Shown: positions 25,728 to 38,513, counted from the stretch's first letter. The stretch is 64,000 nt of DNA from Microbacterium lushaniae (GCF_008727775.1 NZ_CP044232.1:992001-1056000), one strand, 5' to 3'. Numbers and translations are program-made. The notes: generated from the letters alone by a model not told the origin.

Positions 25728-27677
25728 TCACTCGGCGACGAAGGTGAGGGGATCCGGCTCGAAGAACGGGTCCGCCATGCGTGCGCTCTGGCTCCAATCG
25801 CGGCGCAGAAGGTTGGCCCAGTCCGTGAACCGGGCGTCGCCGGTCAGTCGCGCGAGGGTGTCCAATTGCCAGGAGTGGATGAGGTGGTAGCGCCAGTTCT
25901 GCCACGCACTTGAGCCGCACTGCGGAGCCCAGCAGTAATAGGACACCTGACCGGGAATGCGGATCTTCGGCATGACCGTGAGCACGGAGGTCGCCGCGCC
26001 GTCGAGGTAGCGACGGGCTGTACTGTCTGCGGTCAGCTTCCAGTAGTCGTAGACGCCGAACAGCGCGAAGATGTGGCCGTTGAGCACCCGGAGCGGTGGC
26101 AGATTGCCTGCGTACTCCTCGAACCAGAGCAGGTTCTGGTCGGTGACCGTCGTCCAGGGCTCAGCAACGGACTGAGGCTGTTGCAGCCCAGCCCACGTGT
26201 GGTCGGCGGCGGTGCGCCAGCCAGTGTCCCCGGTCTCTTCGAAGAGCCGGACGAACAGGCTCAGCGCTTCCCCCTGCCCCATTGCCGACCACCAGGGCGC
26301 CTTCAAAGTCTGCCCATTCGCATTGCGCCAGTCGAAAAGATACGGGAAGTGCCACGCGTCGCCGCGATCGGTGTGGATCTCCACGAGGCGCTGCGCGTGC
26401 CGGAGCGCCCTGTCCAGCCACACCGTGCCGCCGGTGTTCTGGTATTCGATCAACGCCGACAATCCATACTGCGCGTACGCGACCGGATGGTCTGCACGCG
26501 AACCGCCTGGCCCGAAGTTCATCACCCGCAGCCCGGTTGCATCCAGCACGATGCCGGGGTCGTGGACGTTGACGGGCGGGCGGTCCAGGTAGGGCGCGTC
26601 GGTGGTCGTCGAGAACGCCCAGTGGGTCGTCGCCCACGAGGGGGCCGGGGGAGCGGAGTCACCGCAGCCGGTGTTGCGCGCCGCGGCGTCGGAGACGACC
26701 GCGGTGCCACCGACGACGACACGTGGCACGGTGCTGGCCGCGGCGATGGCGGTCCGCGGGGCGAGTGGCACGCAGGTGGCGCGGGACAGGTACAGGGCAG
26801 CACCGGTCTGGGCCGCCACCGCCGCTGCAGCGAGCGCGTCGGGGAAGTCCTGCCCGGTGGTGACGAAGATCGTCGTGGGTTCGTTCGCTCGGAGCGCCGC
26901 TGTTATGGCCGCGGCGGTGTCGTAGCGCGTCGCGCCTCCGTAGCGGCGAACCGAGAGCCCCGCGGTACGCAACTGTTGCTCGATACCGATGCTCACTGCA
27001 CCGTGGCCGCCGGCGAGCCAGATCGTCCGCGCCCCGCTGCTCTGGATGAGCCCCGTGGTGTCGGTGTCGAGCGTGGCCTTGTCTCCGTCCACGAGCAGGG
27101 CGGGGATCTTCCGCGCGCCGGCCGCAGCGCCCGCTGCCAGGGCGTCGGCGTACCCGCGACCCGTGGCCAGAATCATCTCGGTGCTGGAGGTGAAGAAGCG
27201 GCTAACGATCTTGCGTGACGTCTCGTACCTGTTGATTCCGTGGATGCGTTCAACTGGAGCGATGGTCGCGAGCTTTGCTCTGACGCTCTCCGACACCACC
27301 GTCGGACCACCTAGAACGTAGATGGTGTCCGGCGCGAGACGCCGGATCTCCGTCATCACCGTCTCTTGTATCCATGTGGATGGCGTCAACAGCACCGGTC
27401 CGCCGATGCTGCCCGTCGCGGCGGCCGCGCTGAGCGCGTCGGGGAAGTCTGCCCCAGTGGCGACGAAGACGGCGTTCTGGCCCGGCGCCAAGCGCTTGCT
27501 GAGCTCCACGGCCGTCTCGTACCTGCTCTGCCCGGCAACGCGGGTTACCGCCGCGCTCGCAGTGGCGGTCTCTCCGATCGGCTGCTGAGCCGAGGACGCG
27601 GGCGGCACGCTGAGGAGACCCAGGGCGAGGGTCAGCGCCGTTGCGGCGGCGGCGGTGCGTAGCGGGACGAGACGCAT
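25728..27677 (-). CDS. Secreted CW_binding_2 protein with D-glucuronyl C5-epimerase-like domain
   Basis: 649 residues from the ATG at 27677, which has an AAGGAG ribosome site 5 nt away; an earlier in-frame start lacks one. Signal peptide 1-30, then three cell wall binding repeat 2 units (about 46-335) and a C-terminal alpha-helical domain (about 395-635) matching the D-glucuronyl C5-epimerase C-terminal family. Motifs in that domain are WWSAMGQGEALSLFVRL, LNGHIFALFGVYDYW and WRYHLIHSWQLDTLARL. The family epimerises glucuronate within polymers, so a substrate in a surface glycan is plausible. Activity is inferred. It lies between wecB (convergent) and the UDP-sugar dehydrogenase (divergent). 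Confidence 0.82.
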   Translation of the reverse strand: MRLVPLRTAAAATALTLALGLLSVPPASSAQQPIGETATASAAVTRVAGQSRYETAVELSKRLAPGQNAVFVATGADFPDALSAAAATGSIGGPVLLTPSTWIQETVMTEIRRLAPDTIYVLGGPTVVSESVRAKLATIAPVERIHGINRYETSRKIVSRFFTSSTEMILATGRGYADALAAGAAAGARKIPALLVDGDKATLDTDTTGLIQSSGARTIWLAGGHGAVSIGIEQQLRTAGLSVRRYGGATRYDTAAAITAALRANEPTTIFVTTGQDFPDALAAAAVAAQTGAALYLSRATCVPLAPRTAIAAASTVPRVVVGGTAVVSDAAARNTGCGDSAPPAPSWATTHWAFSTTTDAPYLDRPPVNVHDPGIVLDATGLRVMNFGPGGSRADHPVAYAQYGLSALIEYQNTGGTVWLDRALRHAQRLVEIHTDRGDAWHFPYLFDWRNANGQTLKAPWWSAMGQGEALSLFVRLFEETGDTGWRTAADHTWAGLQQPQSVAEPWTTVTDQNLLWFEEYAGNLPPLRVLNGHIFALFGVYDYWKLTADSTARRYLDGAATSVLTVMPKIRIPGQVSYYCWAPQCGSSAWQNWRYHLIHSWQLDTLARLTGDARFTDWANLLRRDWSQSARMADPFFEPDPLTFVAE

Positions 27678-27713
27678 GACGACTCCTTCGACGTCGCGGG
27701 CGGTTGCGTTCAC

Positions 27714-27719
27714 ACGCTA
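27714..27719 (-). promoter_or_regulatory. -10 box for the CW_binding_2/epimerase gene
   Basis: TAGCGT on the minus strand gives a leader of about 30 nt containing the AAGGAG ribosome site at 27683-27688. Confidence 0.35.
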
Positions 27720-27794
27720 CCGGTTGGGACGATCGGACCCCAGGTGTCGGGTTGGTGTCGCCGCCGCACCGCGGAGCGACCCACGCCGCACGCC

Positions 27795-27800
27795 TAAACT
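27795..27800 (+). promoter_or_regulatory. -10 box for the UDP-sugar dehydrogenase (leaderless)
   Basis: TAAACT ends 6 nt before the ATG at 27807. Confidence 0.5.
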
Positions 27801-27806
27801 GGACCC

Positions 27807-29099
27807 ATGCGCATCGCCGTCGTGGCCCTCGGAAAGATCGGGCTCCCGCTCGCCGTCCAGTTCGCTGATTCCGGCCATGAGGTCATCGGCGTGGACGTGA
27901 ACGTGACCACCGTCGCGGAGATCAACGCCGCGCGCGAGCCGTTCCCCGGAGAGGCGCACCTCCAGGAGAAGCTGACCGAGCTCGTCCCCGCCGGTCGCCT
28001 GCAGGCGACGACGGACTACGCCGACGCGATCCCCGGTGCCGACGCCGTCGTGCTCGTGGTGCCGCTGTTCGTGGACGACGCGACGTGGGAGCCGGATTTC
28101 GCGTGGATGGATGCTGCCACGCGTTCGCTGGCGCAGCACCTCACCCCGGGAACCCTGGTCTCGTATGAGACGACCCTCCCGGTGGGCACGACGCGCAACC
28201 GCTGGAAGCCGATGCTCGAAGAGGGTTCCGGGCTCACCGAGGGCACCGACTTCCATCTCGTGTTCTCGCCCGAGCGTGTGCTGACGGGTCGCGTGTTCGC
28301 GGATCTGCGGAAGTACCCCAAGCTCATCGGCGGCCTCTCGGATGCCGGTGCGCAGCGCGCACGGGAGTTCTACGAGGCCGTCCTCCAGTTCGACGAGCGA
28401 GTCGACCTGCCCCGCCCGAACGGGGTGTGGGATCTGGGCAGTGCGGAAGCAGCCGAGATGGCCAAGCTCGCCGAGACCACGTACCGTGACGTCAACATCG
28501 GGCTCGCCAACCAGTTCGGCCTCTTCGCGGCGGAGCACGGCATCGACGTCTACCAGGTCATCGAAGCGTGCAATTCCCAGCCCTACAGCCACATCCACCG
28601 CCCGGGGATCGCCGTGGGCGGGCACTGCATCCCCGTCTATCCGCGCCTGTACCTCGCGACCGACCCCGGAGCCGACATCGTGCGCACGGCTCGGCTCCTG
28701 AACGCCTCGATGCCCGAGCGGCTGGTCTCCCAGGCCGCCGACCTGCTCGGCTCGCTCGACGGCCTCACGGCGGTGGTGCTGGGGGCGGCGTACCGGGGCG
28801 GCGTGAAGGAGACCGCCTTCTCCGGCGTCTTCCCGACGGTGCAGGCGCTCGCCCAGCGCGGCGCTCAGGTCCGCGTCCACGACCCGCTCTACAGCGACGA
28901 CGAACTCCGCGCGATGGGCCTGGAGCCCTATCGCGTGGGCGAGTCCGCCGATCTCGCCATCCTCCAGACCGACCATGCGCAGTACCGCACGCTGTCGGCC
29001 GCCGATCTCCCCGGCATCCGGCTCCTGGTCGACGGACGCAACGCAACGGACGCCGCCGCGTGGGCGGGCACGCCGCGCGTCGTCGTGGGCGTCGGCTGA
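27807..29099 (+). CDS. Nucleotide sugar dehydrogenase (UDP-N-acetyl-hexosamine 6-dehydrogenase type)
   Basis: 430 residues. NAD-dependent two-step oxidation of a UDP-sugar C6 alcohol to the carboxylate. N-terminal Rossmann VVALGKIGLPLAVQFADSGH; catalytic cysteine in AVGGHCIPVYP (around 270-280). This cysteine motif and the overall pattern fit WecC/WbpA (UDP-ManNAc or UDP-GlcNAc) better than UDP-glucose dehydrogenase. Together with wecB it would give UDP-ManNAcA; exact substrate not decided. It ends 1 bp from the convergent rmlC-rmlD gene. Confidence 0.9.
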   Translation: MRIAVVALGKIGLPLAVQFADSGHEVIGVDVNVTTVAEINAAREPFPGEAHLQEKLTELVPAGRLQATTDYADAIPGADAVVLVVPLFVDDATWEPDFAWMDAATRSLAQHLTPGTLVSYETTLPVGTTRNRWKPMLEEGSGLTEGTDFHLVFSPERVLTGRVFADLRKYPKLIGGLSDAGAQRAREFYEAVLQFDERVDLPRPNGVWDLGSAEAAEMAKLAETTYRDVNIGLANQFGLFAAEHGIDVYQVIEACNSQPYSHIHRPGIAVGGHCIPVYPRLYLATDPGADIVRTARLLNASMPERLVSQAADLLGSLDGLTAVVLGAAYRGGVKETAFSGVFPTVQALAQRGAQVRVHDPLYSDDELRAMGLEPYRVGESADLAILQTDHAQYRTLSAADLPGIRLLVDGRNATDAAAWAGTPRVVVGVG

Positions 29100-29100
29100 C

Positions 29101-32386
<3,286 letters not shown>

Positions 32387-32398
32387 CGCATCATCGTC

Positions 32399-33022
32399 TC
32401 ACGCAGGGGGAGGGCACCAGTAACCGACCTCGGTGAGGCGATCGTCCCGCATCTGGAACGAGGTGATGCTGGAAAGGGCGCACCGCCGGCGACGGGGGTC
32501 GTGCGCGAGACGTCGTCCCGTGGCCACGCGGTGGGTGATCCAGATCGGCAATTGATGCGAGACCATCACGACGTCGCCTTCCCCCAGAACGGCGAACGCG
32601 TTCTGCAGCTCGCCCCCCATCCGCCGGGCGACATCGGCGAACGGCTCACCCCAGGAAGGCCGGAACGGATTGACCAGGTATCGCCACGCCGAGGGGTGGG
32701 TCAAGATCTTCAGGCTCACGTCGTATGCCTTGCCTTCGAGCAGGCTGGCGGCCTCGAGCAGGCCCACCCGCTCTTCGGGCGACACGCCGAACGCCTGGGC
32801 GACCGGCTCCGCAGACTGCTTCGCCCGCACCAGGGGAGAGGTGAACAGTGCCGCGACCGGCCGACCCCGGCCGGCCAGCTCGTCGGCGGCGAGGGCCGCG
32901 AGGCGCCGGCCCCGATCGGTCAGCGGGAATCCGTCCAGCCGCCCGTACACGACGCCCCCGGGGTTGTCCACTTCGCCGTGCCGGACGAGATGAACCTGCC
33001 GGTCGGACGCGCGGGTAGTCAT
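32399..33022 (-). CDS. Histidine phosphatase (phosphoglycerate mutase-like) family protein
   Basis: 207 residues. The catalytic His15 sits in LVRHGE; the second histidine region is VVMSHQLPIWITHR. It is a cytoplasmic phosphatase of unknown substrate, placed directly upstream of the rml genes. A TATCGT box 7 nt before the ATG at 33022 marks the probable start of the four-gene operon. Confidence 0.88.
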   Translation of the reverse strand: MTTRASDRQVHLVRHGEVDNPGGVVYGRLDGFPLTDRGRRLAALAADELAGRGRPVAALFTSPLVRAKQSAEPVAQAFGVSPEERVGLLEAASLLEGKAYDVSLKILTHPSAWRYLVNPFRPSWGEPFADVARRMGGELQNAFAVLGEGDVVMVSHQLPIWITHRVATGRRLAHDPRRRRCALSSITSFQMRDDRLTEVGYWCPPPA

Positions 33023-33029
33023 CGCGTAG

Positions 33030-33035
33030 ACGATA
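33030..33035 (-). promoter_or_regulatory. -10 box for the phosphatase-rml operon (leaderless)
   Basis: TATCGT on the minus strand ends 7 nt before the ATG at 33022. Confidence 0.4.
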
Positions 33036-33135
33036 CAGGGATGGGCGCATCCTGGACGCTACGCTGAGGCACACCGACCTTGCAGGAGCAGCCATTTCCG
33101 ATCCCGATCTCCTCGCGGACGAGCCCTCCGGACGC

Positions 33136-34011
33136 GTGACCTCTGTCATGGCTGGCGTCGCGCGGACGGCGAGGCCGCGGCAGTGGCTGAAGAATCTGCT
33201 CGTACTCGCCGCGCCTCTGGCCGCGGGCGTCCTCGTGGACGGCGACACGCTGTGGCGCATCGCGATCGCCTTCGTGGCGTTCTGCCTGGCTGCTTCCGGC
33301 GTCTACCTCCTCAACGACGCCCTGGATGCGGATGCCGATCGCCAGCATCCCATCAAGCGGACGCGCCCGATCGCCGCCGGTGTCGTCCCGGTGCCCCTCG
33401 CGTATGCCCTGGGGATCGCCCTCATGGTCCTCGGCGTCGCCGTAGGGCTGCTCGTGGGCTGGCCGCTGGCGCTCGTGGTGGGCGTGTACCTGGTGCTGCA
33501 GGTCGCCTACTGCGTGTGGCTCAAGCATGTCGCCGTGATCGACATCGTGATCGTCTCCTCCGGGTTCCTGCTGCGCGCCATCGCCGGCGGCGTCGCGGTG
33601 GGCGTGCCGCTGTCGCACTGGTTCCTGCTCGTCGCCGCATTCGGCTCGATGCTCATGGTGGGCGGCAAGAGGTACGCTGAGCTCGTCGGCGCGCATGACG
33701 GGGCGAGGTCGCGGCGGTCGCTGAAGCAGTACACCGACACCTACCTGCGATTCGTCTGGCAGTCCGCGGCGACGATCGTGATCCTGGTCTACGGCATGTG
33801 GGCGGTCACCGGCGGGCAGTACGGAACGAACACGCTGCTCGCCTATACGCTCGTCCCGTTCGTCATCGCGATCCTCCGCTACTGCCAGCACATCGATGCC
33901 GGTGACGCGGAGGCGCCCGAGGACATCGCCCTGCACGACCGCCTGCTCCAGGTGCTGGCGCTGGTTTGGGTGCTGACGCTTGTGGCGGTGCTCTACCTAC
34001 CGCTGGGCTGA
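33136..34011 (+). CDS. UbiA prenyltransferase family, decaprenyl-phosphate phosphoribosyltransferase-like
   Basis: 291 residues from the GTG at 33136. Multi-pass UbiA protein: TARPRQWLKNLLVLAAPLA, then the metal/diphosphate site NDALDADADRQHPIKRTRP (about 57-75) and a second Asp-rich stretch near HVAVIDIVIVSSGFLLR. This pattern fits DPPR synthase (Rv3806c type), the first committed step to decaprenyl-phospho-arabinose. A strong AGGAG at 33084-33088 is positioned for an in-frame ATT at 33094, so 14 extra residues are possible. Pairs logically with the Emb-like gene at 38514. Confidence 0.85.
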   Translation: MTSVMAGVARTARPRQWLKNLLVLAAPLAAGVLVDGDTLWRIAIAFVAFCLAASGVYLLNDALDADADRQHPIKRTRPIAAGVVPVPLAYALGIALMVLGVAVGLLVGWPLALVVGVYLVLQVAYCVWLKHVAVIDIVIVSSGFLLRAIAGGVAVGVPLSHWFLLVAAFGSMLMVGGKRYAELVGAHDGARSRRSLKQYTDTYLRFVWQSAATIVILVYGMWAVTGGQYGTNTLLAYTLVPFVIAILRYCQHIDAGDAEAPEDIALHDRLLQVLALVWVLTLVAVLYLPLG

Positions 34012-34015
34012 GGCG

Positions 34016-34984
34016 TCAGCGGGGCGGATCGGCCTGGTCGATGAGTGCGAGATCGTGTGCCACCATCCGCTGGACCAGGCCGTCGAAGTCCACCGTCGGA
34101 CTCCAGCCCAGACGCGAACGGATGCGGGACGCGTCCCCGACCATCTCGGCGACGTCGGCGGGCCGGACGAAGCGCGGGTCGGAGACGATCAGCCCGTCCG
34201 TCGCGGCGACTCCGGCCGCATGCAGCGCCGCTTCGGCGAACTCCGCGACCGTGTGCGAGCGACCCGACGCGACGATGAAGTCGTCCGGCTCCTCCGCATC
34301 CGCGATGGCCAGGAGGGCGTCGACATAGTCCGGTGCCCACCCCCAATCGCGGCGTGCGTCCAGCGCGCCGAGGGTGAGGTGGTCCTGCAGGCCGCGCGCG
34401 ATGCGCGCGGCTCCCGCGGTGATCTTGCGGGTGACGAAGGTCTCCGGGCGCCGCGGTGATTCGTGGTTGTAGAGGATGGCCGTCGATGCGAACGATCCGC
34501 GGCCGCGCCAGAGGGAGACGAGCTGGTGCGCAGCGGCCTTGGAGACGCCGTACGGGGTCACGGGGCGGATGGCGGTGGCTTCCGTCTGCGGCGAATCGGC
34601 CGCGCTCCCGAAGATCTCCGAGCTGCTGGCGAGCACCAGGCGCGCACCCTCCGTCGACGCCATGCTCTCGAGGAGGGCTGCGGTGGAGACGGTGTTGACC
34701 GCCATGGTCTCGGCCGGCCGCTCCCAGGACGCCGCGACGGAGGAGACCGCTCCGAGGTGGAAGATGTACTCCGGGGAGGCGTCGTGGACGACCCGCCGGA
34801 GCGCCTCCGCATCGTCCAGCGCGGCCGTGCGGGGTCGGACCTGGGCGGGCAGCCCGGCGGTCAGCTGATCGCCGGGGCGCGTGACGGCGGTGACCGATGC
34901 GTCCCGCTCGAGGAGCCGCTCGAGGAGGTAGGAGCCGTCTTGTCCGGTCGCGCCGGTGACGAGGACGCGCGCCCCGGGGTTCAT
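34016..34984 (-). CDS. Gmd-like NAD-dependent sugar dehydratase/epimerase
   Basis: 322 residues from the ATG overlapping the gmd stop (ATGA). SDR fold: [27 protein letters not shown] (Ser-Glu catalytic pair), [11 protein letters not shown] (YxxxK) and [16 protein letters not shown], a Gmd hallmark. It retains the dehydratase glutamate, so it may be a second dehydratase rather than the expected GDP-4-keto-6-deoxymannose reductase. Its role as reductase (Rmd) cannot be excluded. Confidence 0.8.
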   Translation of the reverse strand: MNPGARVLVTGATGQDGSYLLERLLERDASVTAVTRPGDQLTAGLPAQVRPRTAALDDAEALRRVVHDASPEYIFHLGAVSSVAASWERPAETMAVNTVSTAALLESMASTEGARLVLASSSEIFGSAADSPQTEATAIRPVTPYGVSKAAAHQLVSLWRGRGSFASTAILYNHESPRRPETFVTRKITAGAARIARGLQDHLTLGALDARRDWGWAPDYVDALLAIADAEEPDDFIVASGRSHTVAEFAEAALHAAGVAATDGLIVSDPRFVRPADVAEMVGDASRIRSRLGWSPTVDFDGLVQRMVAHDLALIDQADPPR

Positions 34985-35964
34985 CGGGCCTCGGCCGCAG
35001 CGTCTCGGAGGTCGGCTTCGACCATCATGGCCACGAGTTCCCGGAAGCCGACTTTCGGCGCCCATCCGAGCACTTCGCGCGCTTTGGTCGCGTCGCCGAC
35101 GAGCAGATCGACCTCGGCCGGGCGCATGAACTCCTGCGACTGGTGCACGTGCGGCTCCCAGTCAGCGATGCCCGCGGCGTCGAAGGCCGCATTTAGCAGA
35201 TCCCGGATGGAATGCGTCTCCCCGGTCGCCACGACGTAGTCATCGCCGTGCGGCTGCTGGAGCATGAGCCACATCGCCTCCACGTAGTCGCCGGCGAACC
35301 CCCAGTCCCGCTGCGCGTCGAGATTCCCCATCACCAGGGCGTCCTGCAGACCGTGCCGGATGCGGGCCACGGCACGCGTCACCTTGCGCGTGACGAACTC
35401 CGGGCCCCGGCGGGGGGACTCGTGGTTGAAGAGGATCCCGCTGGAGGCGTGCATCCCGTAGGACTCGCGGTAGTTGATCGTCATGTAATGGCCGAAGACC
35501 TTCGCGACGCCGTAGGGCGACCGGGGCCACAGCAGCGTGCTCTCGCGCTGGGGCACCTCCTGGACCTTCCCGAACATCTCGGAGGAGGACGCCTGGTAGA
35601 AGCGCACCGACGCCGGATCGTCACCCGCATACAGCCGGGTGGCCTCCAGGATGTTGAGCACCCCCTTGCCCGTCACATCGGTGGTGAGTGCCGCGTTCTC
35701 CCAGGAGTACGCGACGAACGAGATCGCGCCGAGGTTGTACACCTCGTCCGGCTGCGCCTCGGACAAGACCCGGACCAGGCTCGAGACGTCGGTCAGGTCA
35801 CCGGTGACCAGGCGCACGTCGGGAACAGTGCGCCGCACGAGCTCGATCTTAGGGTTGTTCTGTCCCCGGATCAGGCCGTAGACGGTGTAGCCCTTCGAGA
35901 TGAGCAGTTCGGCGAGGTACAGGCCGTCCTGTCCCGTGATGCCGGTGATGAGCGCGCGAGGCAT
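34981..35964 (-). CDS. gmd: GDP-mannose 4,6-dehydratase
   Basis: 327 residues. Converts GDP-mannose to GDP-4-keto-6-deoxymannose, precursor of GDP-rhamnose, GDP-fucose and related sugars. [26 protein letters not shown] (catalytic Ser-Glu), YGVAKVFGH (YxxxK) and [17 protein letters not shown] are all present. Preceded on its strand by a GT4 gene across a 53 bp structured gap. manA at 58488 could feed GDP-mannose; the pyrophosphorylase is not in the window. Confidence 0.94.
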   Translation of the reverse strand: MPRALITGITGQDGLYLAELLISKGYTVYGLIRGQNNPKIELVRRTVPDVRLVTGDLTDVSSLVRVLSEAQPDEVYNLGAISFVAYSWENAALTTDVTGKGVLNILEATRLYAGDDPASVRFYQASSSEMFGKVQEVPQRESTLLWPRSPYGVAKVFGHYMTINYRESYGMHASSGILFNHESPRRGPEFVTRKVTRAVARIRHGLQDALVMGNLDAQRDWGFAGDYVEAMWLMLQQPHGDDYVVATGETHSIRDLLNAAFDAAGIADWEPHVHQSQEFMRPAEVDLLVGDATKAREVLGWAPKVGFRELVAMMVEADLRDAAAEAR

Positions 35965-36012
35965 GGCGTCCGCTTTCCGATGGGAACCGCCGTCCGGTGC
36001 GACGGCGCTTAA

Positions 36013-36028
36013 GCACCCTACCGGGTGC
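36013..36028 (-). terminator. Hairpin at the 3' end of the GT4 gene
   Basis: GCACCC and GGGTGC with a 4-nt loop enclose the GT4 stop codon; TT follows on the minus strand. A second hairpin (GCCGTC/GACGGC, 35989-36006) lies between it and gmd. Together they may attenuate read-through into gmd. Confidence 0.35.
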
Positions 36029-37148
36029 CCCTCCCCGCTCCTTCGAGCACCTCGTCGATGAGCTCCTGGTAGCGCTGGACGCCCCTCTCGTTGGCGAAGA
36101 GAGCCCTCGCGCGGTCCGGTCCGTCGGCGGGGAGAGCAAGCGTGGACAGCTTCCGCAGCGCCGAGGTGATCGCCGCGGAGTCACGCGGCGGCACGATGGT
36201 TCCGAAGCCGGTCTCCTGCACGGGGGTGCGCACGCCGGGCATGTCGGTCACCAGCGCCGGCACTCCGGCCATCATCGCCTCGACCTGGACGATCCCGAAC
36301 GCCTCGAAGGAGTTCACGGACGTCAGCGCGAAGGCGTCGAGGGAGGCGTAGAAGTCGGGCAGGTCGTCGTCCGCGAGGAACCCGAGCATGCGGATCCGGT
36401 CGTCGCGGCCGATCGCCTCGCGCACGCGGGCGATGACCGACCCGCCGGCGATGTGGGCGAAGTCGCCGGCGATGAGCAGCCGTGCCTCGGGGTCGGACAG
36501 CGCGGTGAACCCGCGGACCAGGTATTCGATGCCCTTCTCCTCGACGATGCGCCCGAGGAAGCCGACGTGCAGGCCGTCGCTCTCACGGAACCGTCCCGTT
36601 CCGCCGCGGCGATCGTGGCACCCCGGAGGGATGACGAGCTGGTTGTGCGCGAGAGCGCGCGACACCCGCGAATGCGCCGCGTAATCCGAACTGGAGACGA
36701 TCACCGCCCGGGAGTTGCGCGCCGCCGCCGTCGTCGAGGCATCCATCGCCCGCGACTGGAGACGGCCGAGCAGGGAGGGCGGCATCGCGATGTCGCACTG
36801 ATACGTGAAGAGGACGGGCGTCCCCGCCCGGCGGGCCCCGGCGGCGATGGGTCCGGCTTCCAGCATCGGCGCGTGGATGTTGACCACATCCGCCGTCCGT
36901 GCGGCTCGGATCACCGCCGGCACGAGGCCCGGCGCGATCACGCCTTTGCCCAGGCGGACCCGAACGGGGAATCGGCGGACACGGACGCCGTTGATCGTCT
37001 CGGACGGGGGGAGCGACCGGTCGTGCTGCGTCGTGAGGACGAGCACGTCATGCCCTCGTGCCGCCAGCCCCTCGGCCACATCGCGCGCGACATTGGTCAG
37101 GCCGCTGACGTACGGGGCGTAGTAGTTGAGCGTGATCAGGATGCGCAT
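36018..37148 (-). CDS. Glycosyltransferase, GT4
   Basis: 376 residues. N-terminal [20 protein letters not shown] and the C-terminal [25 protein letters not shown] give the two GT-B halves with the E-x7-E donor motif. Probably a mannosyl-type or 6-deoxyhexosyl transferase given the adjacent gmd genes; the substrate is inferred only. It starts 4 bp after the flippase stop. Confidence 0.9.
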   Translation of the reverse strand: MRILITLNYYAPYVSGLTNVARDVAEGLAARGHDVLVLTTQHDRSLPPSETINGVRVRRFPVRVRLGKGVIAPGLVPAVIRAARTADVVNIHAPMLEAGPIAAGARRAGTPVLFTYQCDIAMPPSLLGRLQSRAMDASTTAAARNSRAVIVSSSDYAAHSRVSRALAHNQLVIPPGCHDRRGGTGRFRESDGLHVGFLGRIVEEKGIEYLVRGFTALSDPEARLLIAGDFAHIAGGSVIARVREAIGRDDRIRMLGFLADDDLPDFYASLDAFALTSVNSFEAFGIVQVEAMMAGVPALVTDMPGVRTPVQETGFGTIVPPRDSAAITSALRKLSTLALPADGPDRARALFANERGVQRYQELIDEVLEGAGRGTR

Positions 37149-37152
37149 CCGG

Positions 37153-38382
37153 TCATCCTCTCGTGAGATGCGTGCGAAGAGACAGCGCGCTGCCCACCAG
37201 CGCGGCGAGGGACGACAGCAGGAGCGCGATCGAGCAGGCGAGCTCGATCGGGAGGAAGGCCCCGGCGGCCACGACCGTCACCGCTGCCGCCCCCAGAGCG
37301 CCCGACCAGGCGAGGAGTGCCAGGCGGTGGCGACCGGCGGCGATCACCGCCTGGGTGAAGACGATGAGTCCGGCCATGCACACCACGCCCGCCACGAGGA
37401 TCCCGAGGTCCAGCGGGGCCAGGGCGCGGCCGGGACCGAAGATGAGCTCCACCGCCCACGGTCCGGCCAGGTATCCCACCACCGCGCCCGCGCCAGCCAG
37501 ACCGGTGACACCCAGCACGAGGGTGCGGATCGCCGCGAGCAGCCGGACGGTCTGCCCTTCGCGGAGCATGACGGTGAAGGGCGGCACGAGCATCGCCTGA
37601 ACCGGCGTGATGAGGAACAGCGGCAGCCGCGCGAGCGTGAAGCTCGCTTGGAACGCGCCGGCGGCCCCGACCGGCCCCAGGGCGAAGACGATCAGCGGGG
37701 CGGCGTTCGCCAGGACCTGTGCGGAGAGAGCCTGGGGCAGGAGGGTGAGCATGGGACGGGCGAAGGACTCGCCCTCGGCCGGGTCTGGGGCGAACGGCGC
37801 GCTGCGCGGGTAGACGGCGGCGTGGGCGATCGCGATGGCCAGTGCCACAGCGACCATGAACAGGACGGCGCGCGCGGGCTGACCGATCGCCGCGACGGCG
37901 ATCCCCGCGGCCAGCACCACACGCAGTGCCGCATCCACGACCAGGGCGACGGCGAACGTCACCTGGCGCCCGAAGGCCAGGAGCAGTCCGCGCGTGACGT
38001 ATTGCAGCGGTGAGACGACCGCGAGTGCCGCAAGTCCCACGAGCACAGGGACGGAGACCGGGTTCTGCGGGAAGGGCAGGACGGCCGCGACGCACGCGAT
38101 CACGATCGCCGCCCCGGCGAGGAGCCAGGACGTGCGCCAGGCGGCGATGGCGGTTCGGCGCGAGAGGGTGCCGTGGCGTGCCGCCAGCAGCTGCTCGGAG
38201 GGGAGGAAGGCACCGAACCCCACGATGAGTGCGAGGGACCAGAACACCGAGAACTCGTCGAACTCCGCGGCCGACAGGGACCGCGAGATGATCGCGAGGA
38301 GGGCGTAGGTGAGCACGCCGGCGACGACCGTGCAGGCCAGCGCGATGCCGGCGACCTGCGGGGGAGACGGTGGCTTCGGCAC
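37153..38382 (-). CDS. MOP-superfamily polysaccharide flippase (Wzx-like)
   Basis: 409 residues from the GTG at 38382; the reading frame before it is not credible. About 12 hydrophobic segments with no soluble domain. The pattern fits Wzx/MurJ-like flippases, with SRSLSAAEFDEFSVFWSLAL in the first loop. It would flip a lipid-linked unit made by the downstream GT4 and Gmd enzymes. A TACCCT box 6 nt upstream supports the start. Confidence 0.82.
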   Translation of the reverse strand: MPKPPSPPQVAGIALACTVVAGVLTYALLAIISRSLSAAEFDEFSVFWSLALIVGFGAFLPSEQLLAARHGTLSRRTAIAAWRTSWLLAGAAIVIACVAAVLPFPQNPVSVPVLVGLAALAVVSPLQYVTRGLLLAFGRQVTFAVALVVDAALRVVLAAGIAVAAIGQPARAVLFMVAVALAIAIAHAAVYPRSAPFAPDPAEGESFARPMLTLLPQALSAQVLANAAPLIVFALGPVGAAGAFQASFTLARLPLFLITPVQAMLVPPFTVMLREGQTVRLLAAIRTLVLGVTGLAGAGAVVGYLAGPWAVELIFGPGRALAPLDLGILVAGVVCMAGLIVFTQAVIAAGRHRLALLAWSGALGAAAVTVVAAGAFLPIELACSIALLLSSLAALVGSALSLRTHLTRG

Positions 38383-38388
38383 CGGGAC

Positions 38389-38394
38389 AGGGTA
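38389..38394 (-). promoter_or_regulatory. -10 box for the flippase-GT4-gmd operon (leaderless)
   Basis: TACCCT on the minus strand ends 6 nt before the GTG at 38382. Confidence 0.4.
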
Positions 38395-38513
38395 TCGGGC
38401 GGACACCGGCCGCGCGGACCAGGTTCTCAGGGGATGCCTGCGACAATGGGGCGGCTGCACCTGCGACCTTCGTGTCTGCTCGGCTGTCCCAGATCCGCAC
38501 TCGAGAGATTCGG

